Source of the DNA: Plectrocnemia conspersa
Taxonomy: Eukaryota; Arthropoda; Insecta; Trichoptera; Polycentropodidae
DNA: 64,000 bases
Direction: 5' to 3'
Assembly: GCA_009617715.1 (NCBI GenBank)
Contig: VTFK01000245.1
Location: forward strand, 1 to 64,000
The position numbers were made by a program, and so were the translations under genes. Every line of letters begins with the position of its first letter. Position 1 is the first letter of the stretch. Shown here in pieces: positions 12,690-56,945 of this stretch. The notes beneath the pieces were generated by a model. It was not told where the DNA came from, ran no database searches, and worked only from the letters and a program-made list of their open reading frames with translations.

Positions 12690-13035
12690 TTTAGCGATTG
12701 ATATTCGTGCTCAGCAGTTGACTTTGAACCCCGCGGTCGTTTGAAGGTTAATTTAATACTCCATTTAGGGGCAAGGGCGGATGGAGAGAGCAGGTACATA
12801 AGCAATATTATATACTATGACAAATGCGCCATTTGAATTGTGCCAGATGCGTCTCAATAGGCAGCTACCGATAGAGGAATTCTGGAATTCCTGAACATGC
12901 CCACCCTCCCACGGCCACCTTTTCACCCCACAAAGGCCGGGACGTCAGGAATTTCATTAAATTTGAATTAAACACATTCGCCCTGCGTCGACACCCCTAG
13001 AGCCACCTCCTCTCTACTGTAATACAGTCGAAATT
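12690..13035. promoter_or_regulatory. Candidate cis-regulatory island
   Basis: A 340-bp block of near-balanced composition without open frames worth calling. It includes the imperfect palindrome AGGAATTC-TG-GAATTCCT at 12875-12892. Probable enhancer or other conserved element of Dmrt99B; conservation not tested. Confidence 0.3.
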
Positions 13036-13204
13036 GATGAAATATTAATCAGATCAACTCAGACGGTGTATAATTTATGGATAAGCTTGTATAATTTAAA
13101 TTGTGTTATATAATACTATATATTATATTTGTGTAGAAATCTAGATACGTATATCTGTACATTATATTCCAGTGGTATATAATAACATTGGGAAAGAAAA
13201 GAAT

Positions 13205-13395
13205 AATTGATATTTAATACAGCGTTTATATTTTCCTTTCCGCTCCTCGTTTGTTTTATTCTTTCCATTTACTTTTTGTTTCTGGTAACTTGTCCATTAT
13301 GTTGGCTTTTGTACGGACTCTTTTGTGAAAGAAAGAAAATATAAAAACCGGGGGAGCGTCTACGCGAAGGAAGCTTTTGTTGTAATAAATACATT
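13205..13395. promoter_or_regulatory. Candidate regulatory island, pyrimidine-rich
   Basis: CT-rich stretch followed by AACCGGGGGAGCGTCTACGC (near 13347). Stands out from flanking AT-rich sequence; no coding signal. Confidence 0.2.
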
Positions 13396-13689
13396 ATATA
13401 TTTATTTATTTATTCGATAGAATTATATTTTCAAGATTTACAGCGATTGTCTGTGGTGTTCTATTTTTTTTACTGTTATTGTGTCTTATTGATGAATTTG
13501 GTTTTAAATTAAAAAATCGATGATTAAACTCATAATATTTATAACTTATTATAAAATCAGAAAATACTCGGTTTTTTGTCAAACTTAAATTAATTCATTT
13601 AGGTAATAATAATGTGTATCTAAATTTCTAAGCTAAACACAAAAAATGATTTTAAATTTAAGACGAATTACAAAAAAACATTAAACCTT

Positions 13690-14880
13690 ATATACAATAC
13701 ATGCCATTTTAATCTCACATATATAAAATAGCATATTTGGCAATTAAATTTCTACTTAAATATTAACACTGAAAAATGTATGAAATTAACTCCCAAAACT
13801 TTTTTGCGAATTTGATACAAAAAATTACATCTATTGATTCAAAACTACATTAATTGTTTATAATTAATAAAATAGATTTACCGATTCCCAGACTTTGATT
13901 TTAGTATAGTGTCTTAATTGTTGGTTTAGATTGCGTACTGATTGATTTACCCCGTTGTAACGCATTGAGCTTACGCATATCATGTTATAATTAAGGACAA
14001 ACAAATAAAAATGAGTATTTAGATGTTTTAATATAGATGATAGTATTATAATATATTATATAAAGAACCAGAAAAGTCTAAAAATAATTTAAATAAATTA
14101 TAATATAAAACACAGTTTGTTGTCATTCCTGTAATTATGAAGTTAATATTTTTGATCTAACTATGAAAACGCTAGTTCAAAAAAAAAAACACTTTAATTC
14201 ATCACCATTTTGATCTTAATATAAAAACAACAGTAGACTAACAAGATTTTTTTGTGATTTATCTAAGAAAAATTGAAATTAAATTTGTTAAAAATTATAT
14301 TTAACCTTTATAAATACGAATTTCAGTGGAGTTTTGGAAGAAATTGCTTGATAAAGTCACTTTTTTTTTACAATATATGTATATGCTATAAAAATCTCAC
14401 ATCTCTAAAATAGCATGTAATCGTAAAATATCTATTAAATGAAATTATTTAATAAAATCATCTATAATACATTCCATGCAAATCTCACACCTCAAATAAA
14501 TCATAAAATATTGTGTAAAGAAAATTTTACAATTTCATTGTTACTGAAATTTCTTCTGAAAAATATAAAAAAAAGTACTTCAATGAACTTATAGAGATGA
14601 TGTAAAGAACCAGATAAATATTAAGACCATTTCAATGAATTAGAGTAAACAATATAGTTTTATGTCATTCCTGTAATTATGAATTTAAAATCCTAAGACT
14701 ATCGATTGAACTATGAAAATGTTGCGTTTTTGATTTTATTTTTATATATATATAACGTCATTTTTAATCCGAGTAGCGAGATTTTTTTCAATGGTTTGTT
14801 TTATGAAAAATCTATACAAGATTGAAATTAAATCATTTTCAATGCATTTAAATAAACGAAACATTTTTATGTAGCTATGG
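13690..14880. repeat. Diverged tandem duplication, period about 542 bp
   Basis: Several landmarks recur in the same order. TGTCATTCCTGTAATTATGAA is at 14121 and again at 14663. AAAGAACCAGA, CTATGAAAA and ATTGAAATTAAAT precede or follow both, and AATCTCACAT...AAAATAGCAT occurs near 13710 and 14392. AT-rich, non-coding. Confidence 0.7.
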
Positions 14881-15020
14881 GGTTAAAAATATACACATAT
14901 GTTTGGGAGATCAATAAAATAATTATGTTTTCAAAAAACCTTTATAGTAGTACAAAATTTAAAATATTTAAAATAAACCTTTAAAGATAAAAAGTGAGTT
15001 TTTTCTATTCTTATTATTAT

Positions 15021-15160
15021 CATTTAAAAAACTAGTCTGATTTTTATTTCAAATTATGGTATTTCTATTTCTTAAATTAAAAAGACATTTAAAAAACTAG
15101 TTTGATTTTTATTTCAAGTTATGGTATTTCCATTTCTTAAATTAAAAAGACATTTTTTCT
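15021..15160. repeat. Tandem repeat, 65-bp unit, two copies plus a stub
   Basis: Units at 15021-15085 and 15086-15150 both begin CATTTAAAAAACTAGT and end TTAAATTAAAAAGA, with only a few differences. A third start follows. Confidence 0.85.
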
Positions 15161-18060
15161 GTTTTTTTTTGTGTGAATTGAAATTAGAAAAAAAATCAAA
15201 ATATATTTTTTATAATAAATTTCATAAATATTATATATATTACTGTCAATAAAACAATTTTTTTTGAACAACGTAAATATTTTTTCAATAAAACATATAG
15301 ATAAATTTAAAAAAATGTTGCACAATAAAATAATCTCGCTGCTCGGCTTTAAAAGTCTTATTTTTTATATTAAAGACAGCACTATTATATTTTTCTCCTT
15401 AACAATATTATACATTTAGTATGTGTTTTAAATTAGTATATATTGTAAAGAAGTTCTAGGGGTTGCAATATTTTATTAGTTATGATTGTTATTAATTTAT
15501 TAACGAGCTACAAAATATTTTTTTTTAAATTTCATATTTTTTAGAACATTACAAACGTTTATTTGACTAATTAATTTTAAGAACAGTAAATATTAATTAA
15601 AATTTTAAAATTCGACTCAAATGCAGTAAAACAGCGTAGTGTTTAAGACCGTTTCAAATAAAAAAAAACTTTTCATTTATTTACTTAAAATAAATACGAA
15701 ATGATATAATATACAAAAGCGCAATATGACAGTCGAAAATATCAAAAAAATTACAAAACCGGTAAATAAATTGGCACCGTGGCATTCTCGATACTTGACA
15801 AAAACGTATGTTTTTCCGATTATTTTCATGTGACATTATTATCATGTATCAAATGTGTTATAACTAGAAAATATAAAAGTGATATATAATCATTTCAAAA
15901 TAATGCACAATGTAAAGAAAAAAATGAACAAAAGACTATCAAAATTCAAATTAAATAGAACATTTATATTTATAAAAAATAATATATTTATTTTATTAGA
16001 CATGTATAATATAATACTTTGATAAATTTTAATTTAATTCGACTCAAGTAAATAATTGTTTTAATAACAAAAACTAATTATTATTTTAATTTTAGTCTAA
16101 TGAGTGGTGTGTTATAGTTTTTGTTTTCAAATTTCATTGCCATTTATCTTACAGTATTTAAATATTCTAGTAGGACATTATTTCATAAATTAAATAAATT
16201 ATATGCTATATAATAACATTGACTACAATCAAAATATAAATGTTCATAAGCAAAATGTATGTATTTTAAATAATATAGTAACTATTATTCTTAACAACTG
16301 AAAAGTAAAACTTGCATTTGGACAATTTTACTGTAGTGCAGGCATGTCAAATTTGCGGCCCGCAATGATTTGCATTTATTATTATTTTCATTTCAGGACT
16401 GTCATTTAAAAATATAATTTAAGATTTGTAGTATTTTAAAGAAATATGTGGCTACTTATCTATCTTTTGTGAAATTGCAATCTATATATACAAACTGATT
16501 CTTGTTGCTTTTAAACTCAATTTACAACGTTCTGATCTGTTGTGTCAGTTCTTAAATTATAATTCAAGATTAAGTAAAATTTATATAATTTAATTCAATA
16601 ATAGGAGTACAAATTTTTGAAGTGGTAGTATTTCAATATACCATTTATAATTTATATTTATAACAAAGCAAACAACAAATAAAAATCCAAAAAAATAATA
16701 TTATTTGCTTCGATTTTTAAAACATGCTAATTGTATTCAAAATATATAAATAAAAATATACTTTATAGATACATATTTAATATATAATATTATTACATTT
16801 AATGAGATCAATATATAAAAATATATGTATTTACATTAAACAACAATAAGGCATATTTTATAGAATTTTTTCAATTTATGAATTAGTAGTTAAAGCTAGT
16901 TTTATAATAACGAATTTATTTGTAACAAATTCCTATGTTTTTACGAAAATAATTCACAAAGCAAAAGTGTTTTTAGAAATATAATTGATATTAAAAATAA
17001 TCTTAGATCAGTTAAAAAAATCAATTTATTCGTGTCTGTGATTTTTAAAAAATAGGGAAGTTCTACAATTAATAGTTATGCTTGTTACTATTTAAGAGAA
17101 TATATGCTTAATAATATAATAAGTACAATTGAAAAATATTAACTTGCGTGTTTATTGTAAAATTTATAATTAAACATGTAAAAAAATAATCAAGGATTAA
17201 ATATTCATTAATTTTTTTCGAGAATCACTAAAGACAAAATTTTGTCGGATGCAATTTATATTGTAGCTGATAAAAAAAATATAAAATTCATAAAAAATAC
17301 ATTGAGTTGACATGAAAAAGCTCTTTTAAAATTATGTGAGTCTCATCTTAAATTCCATTGCTACCCAACAAATATTGCGATTTTAAATAATAATTTCAAG
17401 ATCAGGTATAGAGATTTTAAAGTTGTAAAAATGATTTTGCAATGTTTAGTTTAAATAGTATAAATTAATTAATACGAATTGCGGTGTGACAATGTGGTTT
17501 ATAAAAGTTGTTCTAAAAAATTGTATGTGTTTCTCAACTATTGTTTTTAGGTTTGAATTAAATTTTAAATTATTTTTTGCATCTATTATATTTAGCGTTT
17601 TGTTTAAAAAAATATTTAACAATAATTTTCACATTATAATATCCAATATGATTTTACCAAAAGTAATGATGGTATGAAACTGTATCTTTTTGACTGAGAT
17701 TTTTTTTCCATGATTCAGGATGTTTAAGGCTTTGTATATAAACACATTCTGATTTATTAAAAAATATTTACTGTTTTTTGTTTGATTTTTAAATATTTTT
17801 TTAATGAACAGTACTCTTATATATTGATAATCAGGGATATAAAACAGTTTATAAATTTCAAATGTACCAACAAATTATTATTACATTATTCATATTAACG
17901 TAATTATAAAATACAACAATAATATTTTCGAGCAAAATTTGCCTTTGCTAGCTGGTATTTTATATTTTTTTATATATCATGCGTTTATTTTTCTACGTAC
18001 ATAATACTAATTATAATTTTTTTCTTCATATTTAGGGCTATAAATCACAAAATAATTGCA
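15161..18060. other. AT-rich intergenic DNA
   Basis: Very AT-rich with frequent homopolymer runs and no convincing gene. The only landmark is a transposon end-like string at 16339-16368. Confidence 0.5.
16339..16368 (+). mobile_element. Terminal fragment of a hAT-like repeat
   Basis: CAGGCATGTCAAATTTGCGG followed by CCCGCAA resembles the 'CAGGGGTGTCAAACT...GGCCCGC' ends found in many animal hAT elements. No partner end was found nearby, so this is probably a remnant. Confidence 0.35.
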
Positions 18061-18360
18061 CTAATAAAATTTAACGCGTAACGATAATATGATTACGAAC
18101 ATTTGTATCGGTTTCTTGTTTAAAATTTCGGTTACAAAGGAACCACTGTAACGCCAAACCCAATGAAAATGAATATGAATATACAATTAGTGATTTATAT
18201 AAAATAAACATTCAACATCAGTTGAAGTCGTGAGACACGTAATACGTTTGAGTCATAAAAGTATTATTTTTAAGTATATTAATAATACATACTTTATTTT
18301 TGGTATTAAAATATATACAAAACTTATTTAAATAGTTCTGTATAATATTCTCATTTCACG

Positions 18361-18746
18361 AGTTTCATATAACATTAAAGGGAAAATTGGCAACCGTCGG
18401 TTGGTCAGTTATTCAGTATTTAATATTATGATCGTTTTATACAATGCTCATATTTTTTTATTTATTATTATTATAGTTACGCACAAAAAATATTTGAAGA
18501 ACCTTTAATGAGTTGCAAATTATTTTATAGCATTATTGAGTAATTAATAAATTTTAAATCTAGGTGAAACTATGAAGAGTTGACGATTGTTCTATTAATG
18601 CTAGTTAAGACATACACATAATTTTACACCTATTTTTATATTATTGTTAAAGGTTCAACCATCACCCAGACATGCCCCATTGATCGACCAGATCGATCAT
18701 TTTTGTTGCAAGTTATACCAAACTAAAAATCGATTTTCAAAGAAGA
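18361..18746 (+). promoter_or_regulatory. Dmrt99B 5' UTR and possible core promoter
   Basis: Upstream of the Dmrt99B start codon. TCAGTT at 18405-18410 fits the arthropod initiator consensus, about 340 bp before the ATG; no convincing downstream promoter element or TATA box follows. An intron in the 5' UTR cannot be excluded. Confidence 0.3.
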
Positions 18747-50049
<31,303 letters not shown>

Positions 50050-50900
50050 ATCGGTGCTGGATATTTCAAAATGCGTTTGTACATATTATATAAAACATAA
50101 TATTAGTAGTAGATCAATGTGATTATCGAGCAACAATAATTAATATTATAAATATATTCAATCGTAATGAACATCAAATTGTAAATATGATCAATATTTA
50201 TCTCTATAAAATGTTTAAATAAATATATTATTATAATAATAATAATAAACCATTGAAGTCAGTAGGTATTTAAGATAGGCGCGCGTTTGTATTATAAATA
50301 ATTTATGAGAAAATCAATCTTGTGACTGTTTTAAAAAAGAAAAGTATGTTTGTGTAAGAGTTATTTATACTTTATAGTAGAAAACAAACTTGACATTTAA
50401 GATATTCGCTTTCGCCAAAAAAAAAAAAAAATGTATTGCGAAACGTCCGTAATGTGTGTACATATTGTATTAATTTTGTAATGTTTTATTATGATTATTA
50501 TTATTATAAAAAAAGAGTCAAACACATAAAATAAAATTGTGTTCTTTAGTAAGTCTCTATCGTGAATAGTATGAAAAATCTGTCCATTTTTCGTATGTAA
50601 GTAATTATTCTTATAAGCAATTCAAAACTTTCGGTATGTTAGATTATGATTATGATATAATACATATTTTCTTTATTTCACATTATATAATAAAAAATGC
50701 TTTTTATCGAAGTCGATTAGGTATTGAAAATTGTTTCGTGTACAAAGTGCATTAGATAATGAATTATTTTTAGCACTTAAGGTTTTTAGTTTTGATTAGT
50801 GAAACTAATAAGCATTGAGTAGATTGTATGTCATTTTTGTTTCATATGAACTGTAAAATGATAAATAAATATATTATACTGAAACATTTAAAATCTTTTA
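50050..50900 (+). other. Dmrt99B 3' UTR region
   Basis: AT-rich sequence after the stop. AATAAA signals occur near 50219, 50529 and 50863; the last would give a 3' UTR of about 830 bp. A 14-base A run lies at about 50419. The true cleavage site cannot be chosen. Confidence 0.5.
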
Positions 50901-52630
50901 TTATTTGATGTAGATAAAATATTCCATGCAAATTTATATAACAATCGAGGTGTGTATGTAAATAGCTCTACGAGTAAATTATCATCGTTCTTAGGTGTCG
51001 ACAAAAGGTAGGTACCGAAAACAGTGTTGTTCGGAGATCAGAATGGAAATAATTATAATTGGAATAAAGCGAGGAGAGATAGGAGGAGCAGGTATGAGAA
51101 AAGTCCCAGCATCCACGTTCTGTCATATTTAATTATAAACTTTCCATCGTGGCATTCAGCGAGTTTCAGCGTACATTTCAGATCTACGCCAGGGATGGAA
51201 TTAATTTTCTTGTTTCTATACAAAGTTTCTCGCGGCTTTACCGCTCTGGATTTATACTATGGACTTATGTAGAATGTATATACGCATATACATTTAAAAT
51301 TAATATATTTATAAGAAAAAAAAACAATTTAAATGAAAATAATAATTATATAGAAAAATATATATACATAATATATATAGGCTAATGAAAATTAAATAAG
51401 TCATCTATATTTCGTAAATTTGTTTTAAAAAAATATTTGTATAAATACAATAAAAATATACATTATGATTATTAGTATTTTTATTAATAATATGATATTT
51501 TTTTTACCAGTAAAGTTTTATGACTAACGTTTGCTTTTAATATATTATTTTTTATAACTAAAATGACTTATTCCTCATATCTAGTAACTTACTTGGGGTC
51601 AAAATTTTCGTTTAATTTCTTGGTGGAAGAATATTTAAATATATATAAACACATAGATTAACTTTATTATATATAATTCATTTGTCTTTGTTATAGTTTA
51701 CGTTAAACTTCTTTAACAAAAGAAAATATATTTTAAAATTGCATTTAAAAGTAATACTGTTATTTTATTGATTATTTTGATTCCCTTTTTTTGTCAAACG
51801 ATTATTATTAAATATAGGGCGCATTTCTTAAAAAAGCATATGCACTGTATTTTCAATCAACGTACAGACCCTTATTTAGTATTTTTTCGAGTTGAAAAAA
51901 TATTTTGTAATATAAAAATATTTTTTTTAAGAGAATATAAAAATCGTTCTAACCCTTAACCCTTTAATTCATATTATTGATGAAAATATATACAATAAAA
52001 TAATATTTACATATGTTTTCTAATTGTTTTAATCATCTGATTCTTGCTTTTTTTAAATTAAAAATAAACGAAAGAGAAGACTAAATGTTTATCAAAAAAA
52101 TAAACAAGAACTACAGTTTCCTTCCAAATTTATAAACATTATTATACCTTTAATAAACTTTGGTTTTTTGTGTTATTAATTATAGTGGAACCTCAAATTA
52201 CGGAGAACTTGCCTTACTAGTATTTTGAGATACAGCATTTTTTTTTAATCTGACTCGACATACGAACAAAAAATCAAATTACGTACTTTTAAAAAAAACT
52301 TTATTAGTAGGTATTTATCATTGCAATTGCCATTTATCCATTTCAATGGGAAAAATTGATTTTAAATACGAGTGATTTGAGCTACGAGTTTCCTCATGAA
52401 AATCAAGGTACCACTGCATTAAAATTTGAAAACATCTAAATATTATAAAACTATGTTTATGTCAATTCACGTTCTTGCTTTAGTCTTAGATTATTAATTT
52501 TTTGTGGTAATAATTTTAAAATAATATTAATAGATTATCCATTTTTTTTTTGTATAATAGAATGCTTCAAAATTCTTTACCGTGAAATTGCTTTTTATTT
52601 ATTATGATTTAATAATAAAACTGATATGGT
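50901..52630. other. Intergenic DNA
   Basis: 50990-51250 is less AT-rich and has overlapping 82- and 78-codon frames without recognisable features. The rest is AT-rich with nothing supported. Confidence 0.45.
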
Positions 52631-52633
52631 TGA

Positions 52634-52975
52634 CGTTCATTAAGCACAAAAAATATATTTTTGCCTATTGTTTGGGTAAAAAAATAACAAAAAAATACTG
52701 TAAGGATATTTGTATTTTTTTATAGACAACCAATTGAATGGTCAGTATAAATTGACAAAACTTTTAAATGAAATGAAATAATATAATGCTATAAAATTCT
52801 ATAATAATGTGAATTTATAATACGGATGAGGTCCATTAATCACTTTTTTTTAAAAATATATGCTTGGGTAAAAAAATTACAAAAAAATATTTTTTTATGG
52901 ACAAAAAACTTGAATGGTCAGTGTTTTTGTGTATAAATTGGCAAAAACCTTTAAATGAAATGGTCAGTAATATTA
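52634..52975. repeat. Diverged tandem duplication, unit about 195 bp
   Basis: GTTCATTAAGCAC...TTGGGTAAAAAAATAACAAA...ACAACCAATTGAATGGTCAG...TTTAAATGAAATG (52636-52780) recurs as GTCCATTAATCAC...TTGGGTAAAAAAATTACAAA...TTGAATGGTCAG...TTTAAATGAAATG (52830-52965). Confidence 0.8.
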
Positions 52976-54390
52976 TTTATATAATTAATATAGGTTAGTT
53001 AATATTCTATAAATGATCAGAAAAACTCAAATTACTGCTTATAATTGGTTATAATACCAAAACTTATTTATATTTTCATTAAATTTATTCTTAAGCTCGT
53101 AAATTGACATTTTAGTATTTTAAGAAGCAAAGAATATTATAGTTATTTATCAAATGTTACCATTCAGATATTATATAACTAATATATAATTTAAAAACTA
53201 AATATTCAGTAAAATAATACTTTTTATTAATTACTCACCAATAAATTAAATTACTGAGCAAACTACAAAAAATAAATTACTGACCAAACACATGTTTTAT
53301 TTGTATAATAATTATTTTAATGGCAAATAAAAATACCGTAATATTTTTAGTATAATAATATATTAAAATTACACGTTTTGATGTTAGTGTAATCAAGTAG
53401 TAATATTCAATAAATATTATTATGGTATAAAATGATTATTTAGCTAAAATTTGGATAAGCTTTATTTCCACATTTTTTTGAAACAAATTAAAAAATATAA
53501 TGAAAATTAATCAAGATAATAGGAGTAAGAAATTCGCGTCAATAGATTTATATACTTATTTTAATGTATTTATATTTTTAAATTATATAAAAAAATATAT
53601 TATAATAATGTAACAGCAAGTTTAAGAACTACATATATTGTGGCACATGAATCATATATGTATAGGCAATTCAATAAACATTTTTCTTCAGTTCGATTAA
53701 ATAGACCAGATAGTTTTTTCTACTCCAAATTATTTATTTAGTCTCGTAAAATCGAATCATTTTTATAAACTACAAACGCTATATCAAGCTTATATTGCTG
53801 CTGTCTTTTTTATTATTGATAATATTTTTTTTAATACTGCTTCTTTGATTACCAGTAGAATTTATTTATAACATATGCGCACATAACAACGGTACGATGT
53901 TCGAATGGGAAGAATTCGATATAAATCGCACGTCAAAAAAAGCTGACTGCATCGACGGACATAACTCGTCTGGGATAAATACAGAAAAAATAATAAAAAT
54001 CATATTTTTATTCAAATTCAGCTGGATCGGGCAGTTGTCCTTTTCCCGTTGGTCACTTTTGATTTGTGTCGAAGCACTTACACAGGACGTTGCCATGAAC
54101 GACAATAATTTTGCAGTTTGCCGAATCAACGGGAATTCTCTTCGAAAGCGAGCCTGCAACTATCAAACTATGGGGTAAATTTTACTAATAATATTTTCAA
54201 CGAAAGCTCATAAATATATACATATTATTTTATGCTTGAATGTAAAACAAACTGTGGAATAATTTATGAATTAGATATATAACAAATAAAATTAATAAAT
54301 CCAGCTTCAATTTTATGTTTAATTTTTCAAAAGTTTTGTGAAAAATATTAAAGGATACAATAATTTTTACTATTATTTTTTATTTTTGTA
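52976..54390. other. Intergenic DNA with one GC-richer island
   Basis: AT-rich except 53870-54180, which is open in one plus-strand frame (93 codons) and one minus-strand frame (97 codons). Neither shows a family motif or splice context I trust. Possibly regulatory or an unrecognised exon. Confidence 0.35.
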
Positions 54391-54391
54391 T

Positions 54392-54552
54392 GGTGAGATA
54401 CATCTCCTTTCGTTCGCTCGCGTGCTAAGTGACGAGAGTGAGCGAGAAGAAGTGGGCATGCGGAACGCATGTAACGCACGCCCTTATCTCTCACTCACTC
54501 TCGTCACTTAACACGCGAGCGAGCGAAAGGGAATATATCCCACCGAACGCGC
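54392..54552. mobile_element. Palindromic MITE, copy 2 of the 40644 family
   Basis: Arms CCTTTCGTTCGCTCGCGTGC...GACGAGAGTGAGCGAGA (54407-54447) and their complement (54486-54530) match copy 1's arms. The centre differs and target duplications are not evident. Confidence 0.78.
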
Positions 54553-54984
54553 TTAAATAATAGTATCGTTTTCGCTAGCTTACGCATGACGTGCCACAGA
54601 TACCAGGTTTTCATCGCAGCACCGCTCTGCTTTCAAAGTGTGTTTAAAATGACATTTCATACTTATCAGGGTAAGCGATTTCAAATTATTAAAGGTGCAT
54701 GGTTCATTTTTTTATTGCTTCTGTTATTGCTAATGGCTCTTTGAACAGGGAAATTGCTTTCCTGAAACAATAATTAGTGTATATTTTAAATAAGCAATAA
54801 GGTCGTAATTTGTAACTGATAAAATCATTGCTGATAAACTATAAAAATAATTTTATAGGCGTTAAATGATAAAATAATAATGTTAATTCAAAAATAAAAT
54901 GTTGTAGAAATATTTTATGGACTTTCCAAATATTCCTGAAATATTTTTTTATTTTTATTATAAAGTTTTAAACAGTTTTTAAAA

Positions 54985-55254
54985 CAGATCTAAAACACGA
55001 CAATGTACCGAAATTGACTCTCGATAAAATCAAGTAATTTGGTTGGAAGGTTTTATTTCATCCTCCTTATTCTCCAGACCTTGCTCCTTCCGACTGCTAT
55101 TTATTTCGATTCATAGACAGAAAAAATCAAAATGCAGAATCGGAATATTTTGCTTCAAAGCCATCAATATTTTATGCTAATGGAATAAAAACACTGGCTG
55201 AGAGGTGTAGGAAGGTTATATCTTTAGACGGAAATTATATTCTGAAACATTGAA
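54985..55254 (+). pseudogene. Mariner transposase C-terminal relic
   Basis: One frame reads KHDNVPKLTLDKIK, a stop, then FGWKVLFHPPYSPDLAPSD (about 55035-55091), the third-aspartate block of DD34D mariner transposases, then on to ISLDGNYILKH and the natural stop at about 55252. The first two catalytic Asp residues are missing. Better preserved than the copy at 24795-25470. Confidence 0.85.
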
Positions 55255-55599
55255 ATAAAAATAGCCCTTGAAATGATTTTCTTGTTTCGACATTATTCTC
55301 AGGGTTACCCAAAAATACGACTACGAATTTTTATTTGTTGTATATGCATAATTTATTATGACTGATTTTACTCTCAAGATTAAATTAATTACTTTTAATC
55401 TATAATACATGGGTAATGGATTTAGAATCGATAAATTTATACTACTTTATATGCTCTCCGTTTTATTTTAAACATATAATTTATTTTATTTATAAATAAT
55501 TACTATTTATGTAGTTTATATGTAATTATTTTATAATAAAGAAAAAAATTTTGAAACAGTGAAATATTTTTAAATAAATTAAATTTTTGGGGTAGCACT

Positions 55600-55860
55600 A
55601 TATTGAATGTGGAAGTGTAGTCGTCCTCTTGCGCACACATCAATTGTCTCTAGCTGGGGTTGACGTAACGGTGCTTTGGCTACCCACCAGTTGACCAATA
55701 ACAAATGTCAACCCTATCTACAAAGGCCCACCACCTGATTTATGGGGGTGCACACTGCATTTGAGACGTGTTTTCGCTGAAATGCATCACTCTTTATTTC
55801 ACCCGTTGTCTGACGGAAAATATATCATCGAGTTGACATACATATACAACCTCATACTAT
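55600..55860. other. GC-richer island, unidentified
   Basis: Balanced composition (for example GACGTAACGGTGCTTTGGC, about 55662). No frame or repeat recognised; regulatory DNA or part of a transposon. Confidence 0.25.
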
Positions 55861-56271
55861 ATTTTTACAGAGAAAAAGTAAAAATTCATTTAGAATTAAT
55901 ACAAGCAACACGTTCATGTTTTTTATAATAAATTGTCATTATTATCAGGCTTCATAAAAAAATATTTCAATCTACCAGTATATATTGTTCTAAATTATAA
56001 AAATATTAATATAAAACTTAATACAAAATATACTAACAGGCCTTAGCCATGTGGTGATTTTTCACGAAAATTTTTAATGTTTCCCACATTTACAGATATA
56101 ACCCATCATTTCAAATTTAATTGAATTTTTTCACCCTCTTGCTGTGGTCAGCTTCTGTGCCTGTTCTCTAATAACTCTAGAATATTTTATTAATTTACCT
56201 CCAGTCTCATGTTGTCCCCAAAGAGACAATTGGCTGCTCCTGTTCATGAGCAAATTTTCAGCGCAATTAGG

Positions 56272-56543
56272 TTTTATTGCTTTTGATCTGCACTGGAAGT
56301 TTACTATATGGCAACATTGAGCAGTAAAGAAAACACCACTAATTATCAGATAAATATTATGAGTAGATATTTTTAATAATTGTTAATGCCGAATTAAAAT
56401 ATTTTGCATGACATATGATCATGCGGTCATGGATAATTTTTATATTTATTTGTAGCATAGAAAGGGTTAACATACATATTATTATTTATTCAAGAAATTA
56501 TATTACAATGTTAAAAAATATATAAAATGACATTTTTGTCATG
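56272..56543 (-). repeat. Dispersed repeat, copy 2 (inverted relative to copy 1)
   Basis: Reverse-complement match to 28696-28955 over about 260 bp with a short insertion in the middle. Confidence 0.75.
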
Positions 56544-56639
56544 TTGTTTTCCCAGGGCCAAGGTTCATGTAACATAAATAAAAGCCAGTATTTTGAGTAC
56601 TGATTTTAAAGGTGACACTTTTTGAGAAATGATTATGGG

Positions 56640-56945
56640 CGTACCTGTACATTGCCGGCCGATTCGTTATTAGGTGATCTGTCCGATAATATCCGTTGCA
56701 AACAAAGACTGAATCTAGGGTCTTTTGATAAGCCGCACACGGGTCCGATTGACGATCGCTTATTAACCTGCGTTTCGGCATAGTGACAGCACCCATTGTC
56801 TGACCAGCGGGCAATGCCAGGCCCTCGACGTGGCCCTTCATCGTCATCCATGAGGGTCACCTGATCGGGCCATCATCTTCGATTGTATGCCAAAACCTTT
56901 CGATATCTAATTGAGCACCTACTCTTTTTATACGATTCAAAGTGC
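56640..56945 (-). other. GC-rich island with overlapping open frames, unidentified
   Basis: Minus-strand frames of 102 and 75 codons overlap here. One carries LDIERFWHTIEDDGPIR before a stop, then PKRRLISDRQSDPCAAYQ; the other ends AGNVQ at a good donor (CAG|GTACGC at about 56645). It looks protein-derived, either a decayed transposon gene or an exon, but I cannot name it. Confidence 0.35.
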
